Origin: Solibacillus palustris
GTDB lineage: Bacteria > Bacillota > Bacilli > Bacillales_A > Planococcaceae
Direction of reading: 5' to 3'
DNA: 64,000 nt
Assembly: GCF_022549215.1 (NCBI RefSeq)
Contig: NZ_JAKZFC010000002.1
Span: 434,001-498,000, forward strand
Positions 19,186 through 27,450 of this stretch are shown here, in pieces. Numbering within the stretch: position 1 is the first letter of the stretch; the number at the start of each line of letters is the position of its first letter. Below the pieces are notes generated by a model, which saw only the letters and a list, made by a program, of their open reading frames with translations, was not told the origin of the DNA and ran no database searches. The position numbers and the translations under genes were made by a program.

Positions 19186-19260
19186 TTTGAATTTTTTTCT
19201 TTCAACAGCCGAATTATATGGTATTGTTAATTATATAGAATCAACTGCTGGAGGAAAAAC

Positions 19261-19869
19261 ATGAACATTAACATCGGTGATCCGCAAAAATACGAAGCGA
19301 GCATTCAATATAACGGAATTATATTATTGGCATCATACCTACAACGACTTTATGTATATGAAACAATTCAAGTGAAAATTAACAATGCGACAGATGAAAA
19401 ACTGAAAAAAGTAAAAGGTATGTTTGAACATTCGGAAATGATGGTTAAAATCTTTGAAGAAACAAAAAGTTTAATGGACGGCCAACGCGACAAATTAAAA
19501 AGCTTCGCGGGTGAGGTGTCCTTATTAATGCAAGATTACATTAAAGATGAACCTGATTTTAACGAACGTTTAGCAATTGTTGGTTCGACGCTTTACGGTG
19601 AACAAATGATGAACTTTGGTATCATTAAATTGGGTCACATTTTCAAGCAAAATGTTGGTAAAGACTTCCCAGCTCGTGCGAAATTCTATGAGGATCGTAC
19701 GAAAGCTGTAGATCTAATGGTACATTTAGTTGCTCAAGGCGATACAATTGAAGAAGGTATGCAAGACTTGATTGATAAGTGGTACGTAGGCATTGCTGCT
19801 CAAAAGGGTGGTATTTTAACAGATATCCGTAAAATTAATGAAATGCTTGATTTTAAACTTAATCAATAG
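19261..19869 (+). CDS. conserved hypothetical protein
   Basis: A soluble, mostly helical protein of 202 residues that I do not recognise. It has an ASYLQRLYVYETIQVK helix near residue 24, a charged middle and a C-terminal helix. There are no TM spans, signal peptide or metal motif. The start is clear (TGGAGGAAAAAC before ATG). It is 75 nt after the HAD gene without an intervening terminator, so it may be the last gene of the ribA cluster transcript. A terminator follows immediately. Confidence 0.75.
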   Translation: MNINIGDPQKYEASIQYNGIILLASYLQRLYVYETIQVKINNATDEKLKKVKGMFEHSEMMVKIFEETKSLMDGQRDKLKSFAGEVSLLMQDYIKDEPDFNERLAIVGSTLYGEQMMNFGIIKLGHIFKQNVGKDFPARAKFYEDRTKAVDLMVHLVAQGDTIEEGMQDLIDKWYVGIAAQKGGILTDIRKINEMLDFKLNQ

Positions 19870-19871
19870 CA

Positions 19872-19914
19872 AAAAAAGCATGGTTACGGGAAGTCCGGTA
19901 TCCATGCTTTTATC
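19872..19914. terminator. terminator between convergent genes
   Basis: AAAAGCATGG pairs with CCATGCTTTT around a loop of about 19 nt, with A and T runs on both sides, so it can serve both strands. Confidence 0.8.
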
Positions 19915-19919
19915 GTCAA

Positions 19920-20306
19920 TTAACGTTCGAAAAATACTTTGTCGACGTTTAATTTTGATTTGAATTCATTGATTGCGTAAGTTTCGTAAATTTCACGTTC
20001 TACTGCATCTTCAATTTCATACACTTCAATTTTGTGAATCTCATTACGGTGATTTTTCACTGGCGATACATTGTCTTCAAAGTGTTTTTTAATACGTTGA
20101 CGGATTTTACGCGCTTTCCCTACGAATAATAACTCGTTTTTCTCGTTATAGAAGAAGAAAAGGCCGCCATTATCGCGTGTAATTTTGTGGAAATCAATAA
20201 ATCCGAAATATGGTTTAATTTCAACTTCGCCTGGCTTAATTACTTGCTCTCGTTGGCGAATTACTAAATCTGGTTTTGGCATTTCAATTTTAATCAATAC
20301 ATTCAC
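19920..20306 (-). CDS. GIY-YIG nuclease-domain protein
   Basis: A protein of 128 residues with a UvrC-like GIY-YIG fold. The GIY strand is changed to GLFFFYNEKNELLFVGKA (about residues 47-64) and is followed by RKIRQRIKKHF and a C-terminal helix with the conserved acidic residue and Asn (YAINEFKSKLN). It probably cuts or binds branched DNA, but no partner is evident. The start is GTG after TAGGGACG. No UvrC helix-hairpin-helix domain is present. Confidence 0.82.
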   Translation of the reverse strand: MNVLIKIEMPKPDLVIRQREQVIKPGEVEIKPYFGFIDFHKITRDNGGLFFFYNEKNELLFVGKARKIRQRIKKHFEDNVSPVKNHRNEIHKIEVYEIEDAVEREIYETYAINEFKSKLNVDKVFFER

Positions 20307-20658
20307 GTCCCTACATTATGGTAAAGGTTCATTTTACATGATTCTCATTAAAATAGCTATGATTATAGTGAGAAATACTAATTTTAGTTCATAATTGGAA
20401 AAAGGGCGGGTACTTTTTTCAATCTATTAGACATATTATCCGACACTATTAATGAATAATATAATAAATTACTTCGCTCAAATCCTACAAAAAACATTAT
20501 TCAACACACTTTACAGTAAATAAAATGCCAAATTCAAAATGCAAAGTCAAACGAATTACGAGAACTTATCGCAAAGTGTGCTGTATTTTTACATTTCTAC
20601 TTTCTTTTTTTGTGAATTTTGATTATTGTAAATTTATTGTGAATGAAAGAGAGAAGGA
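20307..20658. other. intergenic region, nothing specific seen
   Basis: A 352-nt AT-rich gap between divergent genes. It must hold both promoters. I see no hairpin, repeat, riboswitch or reading frame worth naming. Confidence 0.6.
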
Positions 20659-21537
20659 ATGAAAATGCAAAAATATAAAGGTGAGCTGTTGATGCTCATT
20701 ACAGCAATTATGTGGGGTAGTGGCTTTGTTGGGATGGCTAAGGGACTGGAGCATTGGTCAGTATTCCAACTAATGGCTGGGCGTTTCTTTTTAGCCTCGG
20801 TAATTCTAAGTTTAGTTTTTTATAAGAAGCTTAAATTAATCAATAAAACGGTGCTATGGAAGGGTAGCCTATTAGGCGCTATTTTATTTTTAGCATTTAC
20901 GCTTCAAACATGGGGGCTAGAATATACTACAGCTTCAAAAAATGCGTTCTTAACGGCTATTAATGTTATCATTGTACCAATAATTGCTTACATAATTTAT
21001 AAACGTCGAATTGATCGATTTGAATTTATCGCTGCAGGTGTTGCGATTGTCGGAATTGGTTTCTTATCATTACAAGATTCTCTAACAATTAATATCGGAG
21101 ACTTCTTATCGATTTTATGTGCAATTGCGTTTGCATTTGATATTTTTTATACAAATGTATTCGTTAAATCAGAAGACGCGCTTGCGTTGACGATTGTACA
21201 ATTTTATTCTGCTACGGTTTGTAGTGTAATTGGTGTAATTGTTTTACAGGATTACCCTACAACTTATACAACAGAAGGAATTGGAATTATTGTTTATTTA
21301 GCGGTATTTTGTACAGGTGTTGCTTATGTGTGTCAAAACTTAGGTATGCAGTATGCAAATCCCACAAAATCGGCCATTATTTTATCGACAGAAGCATTAT
21401 TTGGCACGATGTTTTCTGTATTATTATTAAATGAATTATTAACTGGACGTATGATTTTTGGCTGTATTTTAATTTTCTTCGCGATTTTATTTGCTGAAGT
21501 GAAGCCATCATTCAAACGAAAGAAAATATTTAGTTAA
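20659..21537 (+). CDS. DMT-superfamily (EamA) transporter
   Basis: Integral membrane protein of 292 residues with ten predicted TM helices in two tandem EamA domains (about 5-135 and 150-285). The N-terminal MWGSGFVGMAKG and the C-terminal STEALFGTMFSVLLLNE are typical of the family. It probably exports a small metabolite or drug; the substrate cannot be read. It is monocistronic, with two close ATG codons at the start after GAGAAGGAATG. Confidence 0.9.
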   Translation: MKMQKYKGELLMLITAIMWGSGFVGMAKGLEHWSVFQLMAGRFFLASVILSLVFYKKLKLINKTVLWKGSLLGAILFLAFTLQTWGLEYTTASKNAFLTAINVIIVPIIAYIIYKRRIDRFEFIAAGVAIVGIGFLSLQDSLTINIGDFLSILCAIAFAFDIFYTNVFVKSEDALALTIVQFYSATVCSVIGVIVLQDYPTTYTTEGIGIIVYLAVFCTGVAYVCQNLGMQYANPTKSAIILSTEALFGTMFSVLLLNELLTGRMIFGCILIFFAILFAEVKPSFKRKKIFS

Positions 21538-21643
21538 ATCCATGCTGTATTATGATTTGTAAAATTTATAGTACAGTTTTTTGTTTATTGTTAGGTGTTT
21601 TAGGTAAAAGATAAGTTGACTACATGTGGGGAGGTATAAATAA

Positions 21644-22378
21644 ATGTTACATTACAAACGCGAAGGCTCAGGAAAAGTAGTTGTATTAATTCATGGTTTT
21701 TTAGGTGGTATTTCAATTTTTGACAAAATATTTGAACCATTAACAAAACAATTTGATGTTATTGCCATCGACTTACCTGGGCACGGAAAAAGTGACGCTC
21801 CAGAAGGAGATTATACGATGTATCGTTATGCCGAAGATGTTTTAGATGTATTAAATCATGAACAAGTTGAAAATGCCTATTGGATTGGGCATTCCATGGG
21901 TGGGTATATCACATTGGCTGTATTAGAAAAACAATTTACGAATATTGAAAAAGTCGTCTTATTATATTCATCGGACGCACCGGATACTCCAGAAGCGCTT
22001 GAAAAGCGTACAAAACAACAACACGAAATTTTGCAAAATGGTGTTGGTGCATTTGTTGAAGGCATTATTCATAATTTTTTGGCTCCTGATGCAAAAACAG
22101 AAGACATTTTATATGCGAAAGAAGTAGCTCATGAAGCGAAAGTGGAGGGACTGGTTGCAGCTTTAGGCGCAATGAAATCTCGTTCGAATCAACAAGATTT
22201 AGTCGATGCAACAACAACACCGATTCTGGTGATTGAAGGTGAGCAAGACAAAGCTGTTACACCTATTGAAACCTCGAATCCAAATGTAACAAAGGTGTAT
22301 ACGAATACAGGACACTTGGGCATGCTTGAGGATGCGCAAACAGTGATACGTGAAGTGACAAAGTTTTTAAAACAATAA
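21644..22378 (+). CDS. alpha/beta hydrolase (MenH-like)
   Basis: Soluble hydrolase of 244 residues. The oxyanion segment is IHGFLGG near residue 17. The nucleophile elbow GHSMGG is near 82-87 with Ser84, the acid lies in VIEGEQDKAVTP, and the catalytic His in NTGHLGMLEDA near 225. It resembles MenH (SHCHC synthase) and related esterases. No menaquinone gene is adjacent, so the role is uncertain. GGGGAGG precedes the ATG. A perfect terminator follows. Confidence 0.88.
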   Translation: MLHYKREGSGKVVVLIHGFLGGISIFDKIFEPLTKQFDVIAIDLPGHGKSDAPEGDYTMYRYAEDVLDVLNHEQVENAYWIGHSMGGYITLAVLEKQFTNIEKVVLLYSSDAPDTPEALEKRTKQQHEILQNGVGAFVEGIIHNFLAPDAKTEDILYAKEVAHEAKVEGLVAALGAMKSRSNQQDLVDATTTPILVIEGEQDKAVTPIETSNPNVTKVYTNTGHLGMLEDAQTVIREVTKFLKQ

Positions 22379-22420
22379 AAAAACCGGAATGCCTATAATA
22401 AATCGGCATTCCGGTTTTTT
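22377..22420. terminator. bidirectional terminator
   Basis: AAAAAACCGGAATGCC pairs with GGCATTCCGGTTTTTT around a 12-nt loop, between convergent genes. Confidence 0.95.
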
Positions 22421-22438
22421 AATTTGACTAGGTAAAGT

Positions 22439-23269
22439 TTATGAGAAATATTTGCGAATCATCAGCGTTATCCAATTGAATTGGTTATTATTTTGAAGAT
22501 TGTGTATTAAGCCATAAATTATAGCTACCCTTGGGTTTGAAGCTTGTAATTCCTCTATTAATAGTGTGACAGATTCTTGCTCAAGTTGATTTACTGTCAC
22601 TTCCTGTAGCCGTTGGAGTTCTTCGGTTAGCTGATTTATAGACAAAGGAATTTCATTATTGCTTGTAAAATCACTTTGTTGTAAAAAAATTAATTGGCTT
22701 TGGGTTGCAATGATTGTTGTTTTTTCTACTAATGTGTCAGCAAGTTTTGAAAAATCAACCTGATTCATTACTAATTTTCCATCAAAAACAATTTGTAAAT
22801 AAGCTTGAACCATTCCATTAATTACAACTATAAGATCATAAAGTTTTTCTCGAATTTCTTCACCGTAAATTTCTATAAGCAATTTTGCCAAGTTTTCATT
22901 TGATAAATTTACGAAATACTGAATACGTTCGATTAATTCTTCACTAATAGTTTTGATTTTTTCTTTCATGAGAATTTGTGCAAATCCTGTATATTGTGAG
23001 AGTATTTTAAACGTTTGCTTAAAATATAAATGTAGCTTTTGGGACGGGTCTATTTCAGAATTGACTGCTTGGTCAACTCCTTTGATAATATTGTTCAAAA
23101 AATGTTCAATAATTGAATAAACGAGTTCTTCTTTCGATTTGAAAGATAAATAAAAGGCCCCTTTTGAAATACCGCAATGCTCTGTTATTTGTTGTACTGA
23201 TGTCGCCTCGATTCCTTTTTCTGAAAATAGGGTAATAGCTGCATCAAGTATTAGTTGCTTTCTTGTCAT
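22439..23269 (-). CDS. TetR-family repressor of the adjacent RND pump
   Basis: A regulator of 276 residues, longer than most TetR proteins. The N-terminal HTH covers about 1-50 (LILDAAITLFSEKGIEATSV, then GISKGAFYLSFKSKEEL). The long ligand-binding region is mostly helical. It is divergent from the RND transporter gene, the YerO-YerP (SwrC) arrangement of B. subtilis. A palindrome lies inside the pump promoter, so repression there is the simple reading. Confidence 0.9.
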   Translation of the reverse strand: MTRKQLILDAAITLFSEKGIEATSVQQITEHCGISKGAFYLSFKSKEELVYSIIEHFLNNIIKGVDQAVNSEIDPSQKLHLYFKQTFKILSQYTGFAQILMKEKIKTISEELIERIQYFVNLSNENLAKLLIEIYGEEIREKLYDLIVVINGMVQAYLQIVFDGKLVMNQVDFSKLADTLVEKTTIIATQSQLIFLQQSDFTSNNEIPLSINQLTEELQRLQEVTVNQLEQESVTLLIEELQASNPRVAIIYGLIHNLQNNNQFNWITLMIRKYFS

Positions 23270-23291
23270 AATAATTTACCGCCCCTTTCGT

Positions 23292-23320
23292 TTGACATGT
23301 GACCGGCTAGTCATTATTAT
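23292..23320 (+). promoter_or_regulatory. RND pump promoter with operator in the spacer
   Basis: TTGACA (23292-23297), a 17-nt spacer and TATTAT (23315-23320) form a near-consensus SigA promoter. The imperfect palindrome TGACCGGCTAGTCA (23300-23313) fills the spacer, so a bound TetR dimer would exclude RNA polymerase. Confidence 0.75.
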
Positions 23321-23362
23321 AGAATGGTGGTTACATATAGTCAAGAAAGGTAAGGTGAAACC

Positions 23363-26300
23363 GTGAAGGGCTTAGTTAATTTCGTATTAAAAAATAAGCT
23401 AGCAGTATGGTTGTTAACAATCATCATTGTTTTCTCTGGTATTTATTCGGCTTCTCGAATGAAAATGGAGTCAATTCCAGATATTTCAATTCCGTACTTA
23501 ATTGTAATGGGTGTGTATCCTGGTGCGACACCAGAACAGGTTATGAATGAGCTTTCAATTCCTTATGAAAAGGCAGTTGAAAGTTTAGAAGATGTAAAAG
23601 CGGTGTATTCTACATCAAGTTCAAATGTTTCACAAATTCAAGTGGAATATGAATATGGCGTGGATATGGATGAAAAGAAACGCCAACTAGAATCGGCATT
23701 AGATAATGTTACGATTCCTGAAAGCGCACAAGAACCTTCAATTATGGCAATCAGTATGAATATGATGCCAGTCATTGCGTTATCTGTTAGTAGTTCAGAG
23801 GAAGACATCACAGAGTTAACTTCAACAGTAGAGGACATAATTTTACCGAAGTTAAACAAAATTGATGGTGTTGCTTCTGCGACTGTAACAGGTCAACATA
23901 TTGAACAAGTTGCGTTCACATATGATGAAGAAAAAATGAAAGCATTGGGCTTGACTGAAGATTCAGTGAAGCAAATGATTCAAGCAAGTGATTTAGCGGT
24001 TTCATTAGGTTTATATGAATTTGAAGATGGTGAGCAAGCGGTAGCGATAGATGGTAAGTTTAAAACAGAGGAAGACTTAAAAGAAATGTTAATCCCTGTG
24101 ACGCCATCTGAAACAAACCCAGTACCATTTGTAAAACTTGGGGATATCGCAACGATTGAAAAAGTAGGTAAAGTTCAGTCGGTGTCTCGTACAAATGGTA
24201 AAGATGCAATTTCAATTCAAGTGGTTAAAGGTCAAGATGCCAACACGGTAACAGTTGTAAACGCTGTGAAAAAGTTAATCGAGGAAGAGCAAGATTTAAT
24301 TTCAGGATTAAAAATTGATATTTCGTTAGACCAAGGAAAGCCAATAGAAGATTCAGTATTTACGATGATTGAAAAAGCGGTATTCGGTGGATTAATCGCG
24401 GTATTAATTATCCTATTATTCCTACGTGACTTCAAATCTACTATTATTTCTATTATTTCTATTCCAGTATCAGTATTCATGGCATTACTGTTACTGCATT
24501 GGATGGATATTACATTAAATATTATGACGCTAGGTGCGATTACGGTAGCGATAGGTCGTGTCATCGATGACTCAATCGTAGTGGTTGAAAACATTTACCG
24601 TCGTATGCATTTAAAAGATGAAAAATTAAAAGGCCGTGCATTAATTCGTGAAGCAACGATTGAAATGTTCAAGCCAATTTTATCTTCAACATTAGTAACA
24701 ATTGCCGTATTCGCACCGTTAATGTTTGTTGGTGGTATGGTGGGCGAATTATTTATTCCATTCGCATTAACAATGTCATTTGCATTAATCGCTTCATTAA
24801 TCGTAGCGATCACAATTGTACCAGCACTTTCTCATACATTATTCCGTAAAAAAATCTACGGTGAAAAATCAGAAAGTCAGCACAAAGAAGTTGGAAAACT
24901 AGCTACAACATATCGTAACTTCCTAGAAAAATGTTTAAATCATAAATGGATTACTTCAATCATTGCGATTGTCATGTTAGTTGGTTCTTTAGCGTTAACG
25001 CCATTAATCGGCTTCAGCTTCATGGGATCTCAAGAAGAGAAGGTCATGTATTTAACTTACACACCAGCAACTGGTGAGTTAATCGACGATACGTTAGCGA
25101 ATATTGAAGTTGTTGAAAAAGAATTAATGAAACGTGATGATGTTGATATTTTACAATTATCTGTAAACACGGAAACAACAACAGATGCATCGGCTATGAT
25201 GACAGGTGGCGCAGCTGGTGGTGGATTAATGTACTTAATCTTTGATCCAGACATGGAGGATTTCCCTGCTGCGAAAAAAGAAGTAGAAGAGTATATTTTT
25301 AACATTGGTCAAACTGGCGAATGGAAAACGCAAAACTTCGCAATGGGTATGTCTTCAAACGAAGTAAGCTACACATTGTATAGTGAAGATTTAGATAAGC
25401 TAAATGATGCGGTGAAACAAGTTGAAGGCGTATTAGTCGATATCGAAGGTTTAGAAGATATTAAATCGAACGCGTCAAATCCATATGTAGAGCATGTGTT
25501 AAAAGTAGAGCAAGAGAACGTATTACAATATGGTCTAACAACAGCTCAAATTTTAATGGCATTACAAACAAATAATTCAAAAGAAGTATTAACTACAGTT
25601 GAATCGGATGGTAATGATATTGATGTAATCGTTCAGCGTGAAGCTAAATCAGCTTCGGCGAACATCGATGAGTTACTAAAAACACCAATTCAAACGATGA
25701 CAGGTCAAACAATGACAATTGGTGACTTAGTAGAAGTTGAAGAAGGTACAACATTAAATTCACTTTCTCGTCAAAAAGGTGAATACTTTGCAACGGTGTC
25801 TGCAACAATAACAGACAAAGATATTTCAAAAGCTACATCTAGTGCAGATGAAAAAATTGAAGACTTAGACTTACCTAAGGGTGTAACAACTGGGGTCGGT
25901 GGTGTTGCAGCAGATATGGCTGAAACATTCACTCAATTAGGTGTAGCAATGCTCGCTGCAATTGCGATTGTATACTTCATCTTAGTTGTAACATTCGGTG
26001 AAGGTTTAGCGCCGTTTGCAATTCTATTCTCATTACCATTCGCGGTAATTGGTTCTTGGGTAGGATTATGGGCAACGGATCAAACGATTTCGGTGTCTGT
26101 AATGATGGGCTTACTGATGTTAATTGGTATCGTTGTAACAAACGCCATCGTATTAGTAGACCGCATTATCCATATGGAACGTGATGGTATGAACATGCGT
26201 GAAGCCATTTTAGAAGCTGGAGCAACACGTTTACGTCCAATCTTAATGACAGCAATTGCGACAATTGGTGCGATGTTACCAATGGCATTTGGTGGCGGCG

Positions 26301-26449
26301 GTGGCGGTCTGATTTCAAAAGACTTAGCAATTACGGTAATCGGTGGTTTATTATCATCTACATTATTAACATTAGTCGTTGTTCCTATCGTTTATGAAGT
26401 TCTTTCAAAACTGATGAAGAAAAATCGTAAAGATATGGAAGAGAATTAA
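23363..26449 (+). CDS. swrC: RND-family efflux transporter (SwrC/YerP-like)
   Basis: A membrane exporter of 1028 residues with the RND layout: TM1 (about 10-30), a large outer loop, TM2-6 (about 330-500), a second loop, and TM8-12 (about 850-1015). Motifs include PGATPEQVMNELSIPYEKAV near residue 53 and GRVIDDSIVVVENIYRRM near 395, where the acidic pair drives proton exchange. B. subtilis SwrC confers surfactin and acriflavine resistance; the same role here is inference. The GTG start follows AAGGTGAAA. It is divergent from a TetR gene. Confidence 0.93.
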   Translation: MKGLVNFVLKNKLAVWLLTIIIVFSGIYSASRMKMESIPDISIPYLIVMGVYPGATPEQVMNELSIPYEKAVESLEDVKAVYSTSSSNVSQIQVEYEYGVDMDEKKRQLESALDNVTIPESAQEPSIMAISMNMMPVIALSVSSSEEDITELTSTVEDIILPKLNKIDGVASATVTGQHIEQVAFTYDEEKMKALGLTEDSVKQMIQASDLAVSLGLYEFEDGEQAVAIDGKFKTEEDLKEMLIPVTPSETNPVPFVKLGDIATIEKVGKVQSVSRTNGKDAISIQVVKGQDANTVTVVNAVKKLIEEEQDLISGLKIDISLDQGKPIEDSVFTMIEKAVFGGLIAVLIILLFLRDFKSTIISIISIPVSVFMALLLLHWMDITLNIMTLGAITVAIGRVIDDSIVVVENIYRRMHLKDEKLKGRALIREATIEMFKPILSSTLVTIAVFAPLMFVGGMVGELFIPFALTMSFALIASLIVAITIVPALSHTLFRKKIYGEKSESQHKEVGKLATTYRNFLEKCLNHKWITSIIAIVMLVGSLALTPLIGFSFMGSQEEKVMYLTYTPATGELIDDTLANIEVVEKELMKRDDVDILQLSVNTETTTDASAMMTGGAAGGGLMYLIFDPDMEDFPAAKKEVEEYIFNIGQTGEWKTQNFAMGMSSNEVSYTLYSEDLDKLNDAVKQVEGVLVDIEGLEDIKSNASNPYVEHVLKVEQENVLQYGLTTAQILMALQTNNSKEVLTTVESDGNDIDVIVQREAKSASANIDELLKTPIQTMTGQTMTIGDLVEVEEGTTLNSLSRQKGEYFATVSATITDKDISKATSSADEKIEDLDLPKGVTTGVGGVAADMAETFTQLGVAMLAAIAIVYFILVVTFGEGLAPFAILFSLPFAVIGSWVGLWATDQTISVSVMMGLLMLIGIVVTNAIVLVDRIIHMERDGMNMREAILEAGATRLRPILMTAIATIGAMLPMAFGGGGGGLISKDLAITVIGGLLSSTLLTLVVVPIVYEVLSKLMKKNRKDMEEN

Positions 26450-26459
26450 TAAAATATTT

Positions 26460-26498
26460 GAAGCCTGTATGGAGAAAGCTTCCGTACAGGCTTTTTTA
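26460..26498 (+). terminator. intrinsic terminator of the RND gene
   Basis: AAGCCTGTA pairs with TACAGGCTT around a 15-nt loop, followed by T6. Confidence 0.88.
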
Positions 26499-26601
26499 GC
26501 ACTAAAATTAAGAATGGAAGCGAATAAGTGGTGAAACTCTACGGAGCGTTTGTTGTAGCACAAGTGATTTAGATATAAAGTAAGTATATGGAGGGATGTT
26601 G

Positions 26602-27186
26602 ATGAATAAGGAAAAGATTGGGCAACTTATTATGACATTGCGAAAGCAAAAAGGATTGACGCAAAAGGAATTAGCAGATGCGTTATATTTATCCGACCGA
26701 ACAATTTCGAAATGGGAACGTGGTCAAGGTTGCCCAGATATTACATTACTAGCCCATTTATCAACCATCCTCGAAGTAAATATCGAAACACTACTAGATG
26801 GTGAAATACAATCGAATGACTTTGTAGGAGGAAATATGAAAAAATCTACTTATTATGTTTGTCCAAGCTGTATGAATATCGGACTTTCAACAGGAAATTT
26901 TGAAGTCGCTTGCTGTGGGCGAAAATTAGAAGCGCTAGAGGCTGTTAAAGCGACGGATGAACAAAAATTATCGGTGGAAGAAATTGATATGCAATGGTCG
27001 ATTACTGTCGAACACCCGATGACAAAAGAACATTATGTTTCATTTGTGGCATTTGCAACGGGCGATCATATTCAGCTGTACAAACAATTCCCTGAATGGG
27101 CATTGCAGGTCAATATTCCGAAGAAAAAACACGGGATATTATTGTGGTTTGATACGCGAGATGGGTTGCTTTATCAGTATATTTAA
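26602..27186 (+). CDS. XRE regulator with C-terminal zinc-ribbon-like domain
   Basis: A protein of 194 residues. The HTH_3 domain (about 1-65) reads TLRKQKGLTQKELADAL, then LSDRTISKWERGQGCPD. A Cys-rich segment follows (CPSCMN near residue 88, then ACCGRK), and the C-terminal part reads like a desulfoferrodoxin-like or ribbon-type domain with His residues (HPMTKEHYVSFV). A metal-sensing repressor is plausible but not shown. ATG 26596 is in frame but too close to GGAGGG; ATG 26602 is better placed. Confidence 0.8.
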   Translation: MNKEKIGQLIMTLRKQKGLTQKELADALYLSDRTISKWERGQGCPDITLLAHLSTILEVNIETLLDGEIQSNDFVGGNMKKSTYYVCPSCMNIGLSTGNFEVACCGRKLEALEAVKATDEQKLSVEEIDMQWSITVEHPMTKEHYVSFVAFATGDHIQLYKQFPEWALQVNIPKKKHGILLWFDTRDGLLYQYI

Positions 27187-27236
27187 CTTTTTCAGCGGGT
27201 ATCCAAACACAATTACGCCAAGGTATTATTGATTTA

Positions 27237-27275
27237 GAAAAAGCAGTGTCCAAAAAAATTGGATGCTGCTTTTTA
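27237..27275 (+). terminator. intrinsic terminator
   Basis: AAAAGCAGTGTCCAA pairs with TTGGATGCTGCTTTT around a short A-rich loop, followed by T. The remaining 27276-27450 contains only the next promoter region. Confidence 0.85.
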
Positions 27276-27450
27276 TTGTACTTGAATTGTTTTTAATAAT
27301 GGAAAATTAGTCGTCTACGTTCTTGCAAACTTGCGTGAACGTTTTGAATTTATGGGTAATTATAGCAAATGCTAAACTTTTTATTCCTAAATTATGTATA
27401 ATGGAAGTGTAAACAAATGTTTTACGAAAAAGAGGTAGGAGGATGAAAGA